This document shows positions 6,343 through 11,082 of a stretch of 11,082 nucleotides of DNA, piece by piece. Each line of letters opens with the position of its first letter. Position 1 is the first letter of the stretch. The DNA lies in contig JAFGGF010000235.1 in assembly GCA_016930735.1 (NCBI GenBank), forward strand, positions 1-11,082, in the 5' to 3' direction. The translations under genes and the position numbers were made by a program. Source of the DNA: Prolixibacteraceae bacterium (GTDB lineage Bacteria > Bacteroidota > Bacteroidia > Bacteroidales > Prolixibacteraceae). The notes under the pieces are model-generated. The model had not been told where the DNA came from, did not search any database, and saw only the letters and a list, made by a program, of their open reading frames with translations.

Positions 6343-7284
6343 ATGCTATATTTTGCTCCGTTACAAGGATTTACTGATTATATTTTCCGCAGGGTTTTTG
6401 CTTCAAATTTTGGCGGGATTGATACTTTTTTTATTCCGTACATTTCCTTAAATAATAAAAAACCTTTACATAAACAATTAACCGAAGTACTTCCTGAAAA
6501 CAACTTTCAAATAAATGTAGTTCCGCAGATCCTGTTTAAAAACGAAGCTGAGGTCCATGAACTTTCGATGGTTTTGAACGATTTGGGTTACAAACGTATC
6601 AATCTTAACCTTGGTTGCCCCTACCCAATGGTAACAAATAGGGGAATGGGATCGGGGCTGTTATCAAATGCAGATAATTTAAGGGAAATTTTTTCAGGAT
6701 GCGACAGGTACCCGAAAATAAATTATTCAGTAAAATTACGCTCCGGCCTGACCAATGAAAATGAAATTATTCCGATAATTGAAATTCTGAACATGTTTCA
6801 GTTTTCTGAGGTGATTTATCATCCAAGATTGGCATCGCAGTTATATAAAGGGGATGTAAATTATAATCTGGCTGCCAGGATTATTGAACTATCAAAAAAT
6901 AAGATTGCACTGAATGGAGATATTTTTTCACTGAAGAATTACCTCGAAAAAAAGCAGCATTTTCCACAAATTGAAAACTGGATGCTGGGAAGGGGTATTT
7001 TAAAGAATCCCTTTCTTGCAGAAGAAATAAACGGAAAACAAACAGAAGGAAATGAAAAATTAAAAAGGTTATGGAATTTCCATGAAGAATTGCTGCAATA
7101 CTATTCTCAGAAACTATCAGGCGAGGGTCATATTCTTATTAAAATGAAACAGTTATGGCAATATTTTTCATTTGTTTTTGAAGAACAACACAAAGTGCAA
7201 AAAGCAGTTAAGAAAGCAGGGAGTATTCAAAATTATCAAAAGGCAGTAAGTGAAATTTTTTCCGGAAAGTTTAAAACCATTTAA
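6343..7284 (+). CDS. tRNA-dihydrouridine synthase
   Basis: This 313-residue FMN enzyme of the Dus family reduces specific uridines in the D-loop of tRNA to dihydrouridine using NAD(P)H. The TIM-barrel motifs are in order: start APLQGFTD (5-12), NLGCPYP with catalytic C92, KLRSGL with K131 and R133, HPR at 160-162 where the family usually has HGR, NGDI at 191-194 and GRGILKNP at 216-223 for phosphate binding. A helical C-terminal domain follows from about 235. The length is normal. Which uridine is modified cannot be read reliably. The start is fixed by APLQGFTD only four residues in. The gene diverges from DUF4271 and its stop overlaps that of the convergent 50-codon gene in a shared TTAA at 7281-7284. 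No terminator is visible after it, so its transcript may run antisense into the polA operon. Confidence 0.93.
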   Translation: MLYFAPLQGFTDYIFRRVFASNFGGIDTFFIPYISLNNKKPLHKQLTEVLPENNFQINVVPQILFKNEAEVHELSMVLNDLGYKRINLNLGCPYPMVTNRGMGSGLLSNADNLREIFSGCDRYPKINYSVKLRSGLTNENEIIPIIEILNMFQFSEVIYHPRLASQLYKGDVNYNLAARIIELSKNKIALNGDIFSLKNYLEKKQHFPQIENWMLGRGILKNPFLAEEINGKQTEGNEKLKRLWNFHEELLQYYSQKLSGEGHILIKMKQLWQYFSFVFEEQHKVQKAVKKAGSIQNYQKAVSEIFSGKFKTI

Positions 7285-7433
7285 CAGTTATCTTTTTCGT
7301 ATTTTTCAAGTAATTTAATCAGCTTGAATAATTCTTCAGTATGTGCAGAATCCTGCGGGGCATTACAAATTTCGATAAAACGGGTTAAAGCTTCCCTGTA
7401 ATCATCTTCGGTTTGTAATTTTTCATCTGTCAT
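7281..7433 (-). CDS. Small protein resembling the N-terminal part of HigA-type antitoxins
   Basis: This is a complete 50-codon gene, ATG at 7433-7431 to TAA at 7283-7281. Only two bases separate it from the polA stop, so it is almost certainly translated from the polA transcript, perhaps by reinitiation. The product is acidic and helical. Its pattern TEDDYREAL, R18, then EELFKLIKLLEKYE closely follows, in residues and spacing, the helical segment that precedes the HTH domain in HigA-like antitoxins (COG5499), as I recall that family. Here the protein stops just after YEKDNC, where the HTH would begin, and no HigB toxin is adjacent. Possible readings are a domain-only descendant of an antitoxin, a small adaptor protein with the same fold, or chance resemblance in a short helical protein. 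The tight spacing and clean reading frame argue that the gene is real; its function is unknown. Confidence 0.7.
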   Translation of the reverse strand: MTDEKLQTEDDYREALTRFIEICNAPQDSAHTEELFKLIKLLEKYEKDNC

Positions 7434-7435
7434 AG

Positions 7436-10210
7436 TTAATGTGCATCGTGCCAGTTAGCGGCATGTTTCATTTCAATAATTAACGGAACCCCGATATCGG
7501 CTGCATTTTCCATTTCATTTTTAACGATTTCCATTAAAATACCCAGTTCCGGTTTATAAACATCAAAATTCAATTCATCGTGGACCTGTAAAATCATTTT
7601 CGACTTTAATTCCTGTTCTTCCATTTTATTAAAAATATTGATCATGGCAATTTTTATAATGTCGGCAGCTGATCCCTGTATTGGTGCATTTATGGCGTTT
7701 CTTTCGGCAAGCCCACGAACCACAGCATTAGCAGAATTGATATCATTTAAGTAACGTTTCCGGCCAAAAATTGTTTGAACAAAACCATTTTGCCTGGCAT
7801 TTTCAATGCTCTGATCCATAAATGCTTTAACCCCGGGGAAACTTTCAAAATAACCATCGATAAGTTCTTTGGCTTCAGTCCTCGGTATATTCAGCCGCTG
7901 GGCCAGGCCAAATGCCGATATCCCGTAAATAATGCCGAAGTTGGCTGTTTTTGCTTTCCTGCGTTGGTCTGAATTGACTTCACTGACATCAACTTTGTAA
8001 ATTTTTGCAGCAGTGGTTGCATGGATATCCTGGTTGCTGCGGAAAGCCGAAATCATCTGTTTGTCTTTGCTTAATGCTGCAATAATTCTCAGTTCAATCT
8101 GTGAGTAGTCGGCTGAAAGGAATGTATAATCTTCTCCCGAAGGGATAAATGCCTTCCTGATTTCCCTACCCTCGGTATCCCTGATTGGGATGTTTTGGAG
8201 GTTCGGATTGTTTGAACTTAACCTTCCGGTAGCGGCAACCGCCTGGTTATAAGAGGTATGAATTTTTCCCGTTGATTTATTAATAAGAAGGGGTAATGCT
8301 TCAACATAAGTTGATAACAACTTTAAAGCTCCTCTGAAATCAAGTATCTTTTGAACAATAGGATGCTTATCGACCAGCCGGATTAAAACATCTTCACTGG
8401 TTGAATACTGCTTGGTTTTGGTTTTTTTTGCGTTAGTATCAATTTTTAATTTCTCAAAAAGAATAGGACCCAGTTGTTTGGGTGACGAAACATTAAATTC
8501 TTCACCTGCCAGTTCAATGATCTCTTTTTCCAGGTTAATTATTTTTTCACGCAATTTTTCGGCAAAAACTTTTAACTCATCCGTGTTCAACCTGACACCG
8601 GCTCTTTCCATATGCGACAAAACAGGAACAAGAGGCACCTCAATTTCTTCAAAAAGTTTCCTGACCTCCTTTACATCCAGTTCGGGTTCAAGCATATTTT
8701 TAAGCTGCAATGTCAAATCGGCATCTTCGCAGGCATAGTCTTTAAGCTTTTCTGTTGCGACGCTTATCATAGTGACCTGGCTTTTACCTTTTTTGCCAAT
8801 CAGGTTTTCAGTTGGTATTTTTTTGTAATTCAGATAATTTTCACATAATATATCAAGGTTGTGTTTTAAATCGGGTTGGATCAGGTAGTGTGCAAGCATG
8901 GTGTCGAACAGCTTTCCTTTTACTTCAATGCCGTACTGATTCAACATCATAATATCAAACTTGATATTCTGCCCGATTTTAGTAATTCTTTTATCTCCGA
9001 ATACTTCTTTAAACTCAGCAACTACTTTTTTACATTGTTCCCTGTTACGTGGAAGGGTAACACAGTAAGCTTCGCTTTTCCTGAAAGAAAACGACAGGCA
9101 AACCAGTTCAGCCGTTAAGGTATCCAGCCCTGTGGTTTCGGTATCGAAACAAAACTCGTCCTGGATGGAAAGCTCAGCACGGAGACTTGCTCGTTGCATC
9201 TCGTTTTCAACGAGGTAATACTGGTGGGGTACCGTGTCAATTGAATCCAGTTTGATATCCTGGTTTGTTTCAGTTGCGTTGTTTTCTGTCCCGAAAAGCA
9301 ATCCCTGTTCAGCAGTTTCCTTTTTCTCTGTTGGAATTAATCTCTGGGCAAGAGTCCTGAATTCAAGTTCATCAAAAAGACGTTTTAAAGCTTCATAGTC
9401 TGGCTCTTCTCTTTTCAGTGAATCCGGGTCAAACTTAAATGGCACATCCCGGATAATTACGGCAAGCTTCCGTGAAAGCCGGACCTGTTCTTCAAAATCG
9501 ACCAGGTTTTCCTTTTGTTTTCCTTTTATTTCATCAATGTGTTCATACAATCCATCAATGCTTCCGTATTCTGCAATAAGTTTCTGTGCATTTTTAGGAC
9601 CGATTCCGGGGCATCCGGGAATATTATCAGCCGTATCACCCATAAGCCCCAGGATGTCAATAACCTGTTCCGGCCTTTCAACTCCAAAATTTTCTTTGAT
9701 TTTCGATTTATCCCAAACTTCGGCATCGTTACCCGATTTCCCTGGCTTGTACATAAAAATATTATCGGAAACCAATTGAGCATAATCTTTATCGGGAGTC
9801 ATCATATAAGTTTTAAAACCTTGTTCTTCGGCTTTTTTTGAAAGTGTTCCAATTAAATCGTCGGCTTCATAGCCTTCCATTTCAATTATCGGTATTTTAA
9901 AAGCTTTAATAATATTCCGTATATATGGAATTGATTTTCTGAGGTCTTCGGGCATTTCTTCCCGGTTTGCCTTATAATCTTCAAACAGTTCATTCCTGAA
10001 AGTTTTCCGTGACACATCAAAAGCCACTCCAATATAATCGGGGCCTTCAGTTTCGAGTACCTGCAAAAGGGTATTGGTAAAACCCAGCATGGCAGAAGTA
10101 TTTATCCCTTTTGAATTGAACCTCGGATTGCGTATAAATGCAAAATAACTACGGTATATAAGTGCGAATGCATCCAGAAGAAATATTTTTTTTGAATTTT
10201 TTTCAGCCAT
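7436..10210 (-). CDS. polA: DNA polymerase I
   Basis: This 924-residue repair and Okazaki-fragment polymerase has three activities. The 5' nuclease (1 to about 290) has LLDAFALIYRS, YEADDLIG, TPDKDYAQL and GDTADNIPGCPGIGPK. The 3'-5' exonuclease (about 330-510) keeps its metal ligands: D356 and E358 in FDTETTG, D419 in GQNIKFD, and Y492 and D496 in YACEDAD, so proofreading should work. The polymerase domain has motif A DYSQIE (D701, E706), motif B with K754, F758 and Y762, and motif C HDE at 877-879. These residues lie four positions from their E. coli counterparts. F758 is the usual phenylalanine that discriminates against dideoxynucleotides. A longer reading from ATG at 10249 adds 13 residues but overlaps queD by 29 bp; MAEKNSKKIFLLDAF at 10210 gives the expected N-terminus and a 10-bp gap to queD. 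It is the middle gene of queD-polA-small gene. Confidence 0.97.
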   Translation of the reverse strand: MAEKNSKKIFLLDAFALIYRSYFAFIRNPRFNSKGINTSAMLGFTNTLLQVLETEGPDYIGVAFDVSRKTFRNELFEDYKANREEMPEDLRKSIPYIRNIIKAFKIPIIEMEGYEADDLIGTLSKKAEEQGFKTYMMTPDKDYAQLVSDNIFMYKPGKSGNDAEVWDKSKIKENFGVERPEQVIDILGLMGDTADNIPGCPGIGPKNAQKLIAEYGSIDGLYEHIDEIKGKQKENLVDFEEQVRLSRKLAVIIRDVPFKFDPDSLKREEPDYEALKRLFDELEFRTLAQRLIPTEKKETAEQGLLFGTENNATETNQDIKLDSIDTVPHQYYLVENEMQRASLRAELSIQDEFCFDTETTGLDTLTAELVCLSFSFRKSEAYCVTLPRNREQCKKVVAEFKEVFGDKRITKIGQNIKFDIMMLNQYGIEVKGKLFDTMLAHYLIQPDLKHNLDILCENYLNYKKIPTENLIGKKGKSQVTMISVATEKLKDYACEDADLTLQLKNMLEPELDVKEVRKLFEEIEVPLVPVLSHMERAGVRLNTDELKVFAEKLREKIINLEKEIIELAGEEFNVSSPKQLGPILFEKLKIDTNAKKTKTKQYSTSEDVLIRLVDKHPIVQKILDFRGALKLLSTYVEALPLLINKSTGKIHTSYNQAVAATGRLSSNNPNLQNIPIRDTEGREIRKAFIPSGEDYTFLSADYSQIELRIIAALSKDKQMISAFRSNQDIHATTAAKIYKVDVSEVNSDQRRKAKTANFGIIYGISAFGLAQRLNIPRTEAKELIDGYFESFPGVKAFMDQSIENARQNGFVQTIFGRKRYLNDINSANAVVRGLAERNAINAPIQGSAADIIKIAMINIFNKMEEQELKSKMILQVHDELNFDVYKPELGILMEIVKNEMENAADIGVPLIIEMKHAANWHDAH

Positions 10211-10220
10211 ATCAGAAAAT

Positions 10221-10667
10221 TTAATTATCAGAAGCAAACCATTCGGCAAACGAAGTTACTGTTTCGTACAACCGTATGCTATAAAGAGAAACACGTTCGG
10301 GCAAATGTTGTTGAAGAATACCTGCAATATATGTTACAATATTTTCGGTTGTGGGTTGAAAATCGACAACTATTAACCTGTTTGTGGTTTTTTTTAGCAA
10401 TTCCATCTGATCTTCAGGAACAAGGCTGTTAACCATCAGCGAATGGTCGAATTGTTGTGTAATATTGGTTTTTACTATATTTTTTAAATCGGTAAAGTCA
10501 AGTATCATCCCGTCTTTGGGATGCCCGGGATTTTTAAGTGGCTGCCCCGAAATGGTAATTTCAAGATTATACGAATGCCCGTGGATATTTTTGCATAAAC
10601 CATCGTATTCAAAAAGCGAATGTGCCATTTCGAAATGAAACCTTTTTGTAACCCTGACGTGTGCCAT
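10221..10667 (-). CDS. queD: 6-carboxy-5,6,7,8-tetrahydropterin synthase (QueD/PTPS family)
   Basis: This 148-residue zinc enzyme of the PTPS fold should convert 7,8-dihydroneopterin triphosphate to 6-carboxytetrahydropterin, the second step in making the queuosine precursor preQ0. Zinc ligands H16, H29 and H31 are present (MAHSLF and NIHGHSY). Catalytic C25 lies in the loop before HGH, as in QueD. D74/H75 in FDHSLM, the PTTEN motif and the terminal E135 in LYETVTSFAEW complete the site. The single cysteine before HGH favours QueD over eukaryotic-type pyruvoyl-tetrahydropterin synthase, but short PTPS proteins overlap in function. No other queuosine gene is nearby. It begins an operon with polA, 10 bp downstream. 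A degenerate -7 candidate, TAAATTCA, lies in the upstream gap at about 10685-10692, too weak to list as a site. Confidence 0.92.
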   Translation of the reverse strand: MAHVRVTKRFHFEMAHSLFEYDGLCKNIHGHSYNLEITISGQPLKNPGHPKDGMILDFTDLKNIVKTNITQQFDHSLMVNSLVPEDQMELLKKTTNRLIVVDFQPTTENIVTYIAGILQQHLPERVSLYSIRLYETVTSFAEWFASDN

Positions 10668-10713
10668 TCTATAATGAATTAAACTGTGAATTTACAGATT
10701 TTATTCAAGTAGC

Positions 10714-10756
10714 TAAAACAAAAAAACCTTCAGGATTTTGTACCACCTGAAGGTTT
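10714..10756 (-). terminator. Intrinsic terminator of the 95-codon gene
   Basis: On the minus strand AAACCTTCAGG (10756-10746) pairs perfectly over 11 bp with CCTGAAGGTTT (10734-10724) around an 11-base loop, followed by TTTTGTTTTA. It begins 28 bases after the stop of the upstream 95-codon gene and shields queD-polA from read-through. The U-tract has the same T-run, G, TTTT form as the one after hemD. Confidence 0.88.
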
Positions 10757-10784
10757 GATTGTATATAAAATTTTTATCTGAATA

Positions 10785-11072
10785 TTAATCGTCAGAAAAA
10801 TTTTTGCCTGCTTTCTTTAATCCATCAATATCTTCTACCTTAAAATCACCATAAAAGGAGACAATCAAACGAATGCCATTTTCTTTGGCACTTTGAAAAA
10901 ACACATGGCATTCTGAATATTTTTTTCTGCTTCCCTGCAACCAGATTTCAGCACCATCTACCTCATCTTCATCATTTTCATATTTTTTATATACTGATTT
11001 TGGTAAATATCCAATAGCTTCCTCTGTAAATTCATCACCCGTAATTTTACCTTTTTTAGGATTGTATGACAT
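10785..11072 (-). CDS. Unrecognised 95-residue acidic protein
   Basis: I do not recognise this protein. It is 95 residues, soluble, without a signal peptide or membrane segment, and strongly charged, with an acidic cluster ENDEDEVDGAE in the middle and a DD end. Alternating strands and helices are suggested: a strand at GAEIWLQG, a helix at CHVFFQSAKENG, a strand at IRLIVSFYGDF and a helix at IDGLKKAGKN, compatible with a small alpha/beta fold. It has one cysteine (in SECHVFF). The ATG at 11072-11070 is the first methionine inside the window, but the frame stays open to the window edge (three further codons), so the true start may lie outside. A strong terminator follows, showing a real transcription unit end. 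No function can be assigned. Confidence 0.7.
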   Translation of the reverse strand: MSYNPKKGKITGDEFTEEAIGYLPKSVYKKYENDEDEVDGAEIWLQGSRKKYSECHVFFQSAKENGIRLIVSFYGDFKVEDIDGLKKAGKNFSDD

Positions 11073-11082
11073 AAACCTGACC

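Noticed and set aside
9515..9841. Open frames antisense to polA, here and at 7775-7972, 8412-8848 and 8876-9118.
   Set aside because: They mirror the codons of a well-conserved gene, show no family motif or promoter, and run through essential polA domains.
10211..10249. A longer polA reading starting at ATG 10249, adding 13 residues.
   Set aside because: It overlaps queD by 29 bp, and the added residues do not look like the conserved Pol I N-terminus, which fits the ATG at 10210.
1..11082. CRISPR repeats, insertion-sequence ends, prophage genes, tRNA or rRNA genes, riboswitches.
   Set aside because: I read for direct repeats, transposase motifs and tRNA-like arms and found none; the gene content is uniformly chromosomal.

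Overview
The window looks like an ordinary chromosomal segment of a Bacteroidota bacterium, probably from a lineage with a type IX secretion system (T9SS). Four things point there: a PorX-type response regulator with a PglZ domain, a DUF4271 membrane protein paired with hemD, promoters of the Bacteroidota TTTG-N19-TAnnTTTG type, and the absence of Shine-Dalgarno sequences. The DNA is AT-rich, with A/T-heavy gaps between genes. I see no insertion sequence, phage gene, CRISPR array, tRNA or rRNA.

Layout. Bases 1-67 carry what may be the last codons of an upstream gene, ending in an ATGA overlap with porX (64-1620, +). Facing porX is a minus-strand block: a DUF89/ARMT1-like phosphatase (1684-2532), an ALDH3-type aldehyde dehydrogenase (2617-3996), rnpA (4058-4429), hemD (4516-5259, TTG start) and a DUF4271 membrane protein (5293-6270). 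Terminators after hemD and after the aldehyde dehydrogenase divide it into three transcription units: DUF4271-hemD, rnpA-ALDH, and the DUF89 gene. A tRNA-dihydrouridine synthase gene (6343-7284, +) diverges from DUF4271 across a 72-bp two-way promoter region. It collides tail-to-tail with a minus-strand operon queD - polA - a 50-codon gene (10667 down to 7281). The window ends with an unrecognised 95-codon acidic protein (10785-11072, -) that has its own terminator.

How the genes relate. Most are housekeeping: tRNA maturation (RnpA), tRNA modification (Dus; QueD for queuosine), DNA repair (Pol I), tetrapyrrole synthesis (HemD) and damage control (DUF89, ALDH). PorX is the specialised member, linking envelope signalling to T9SS output. 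I find no clear new multi-gene system. The points most worth a second look are the 50-codon gene after polA, which resembles the N-terminal part of HigA-type antitoxins without the DNA-binding domain; a set of promoters so close to their start codons that the mRNAs should be leaderless or nearly so; and a terminator whose U-tract supplies the -33 element of the rnpA promoter.
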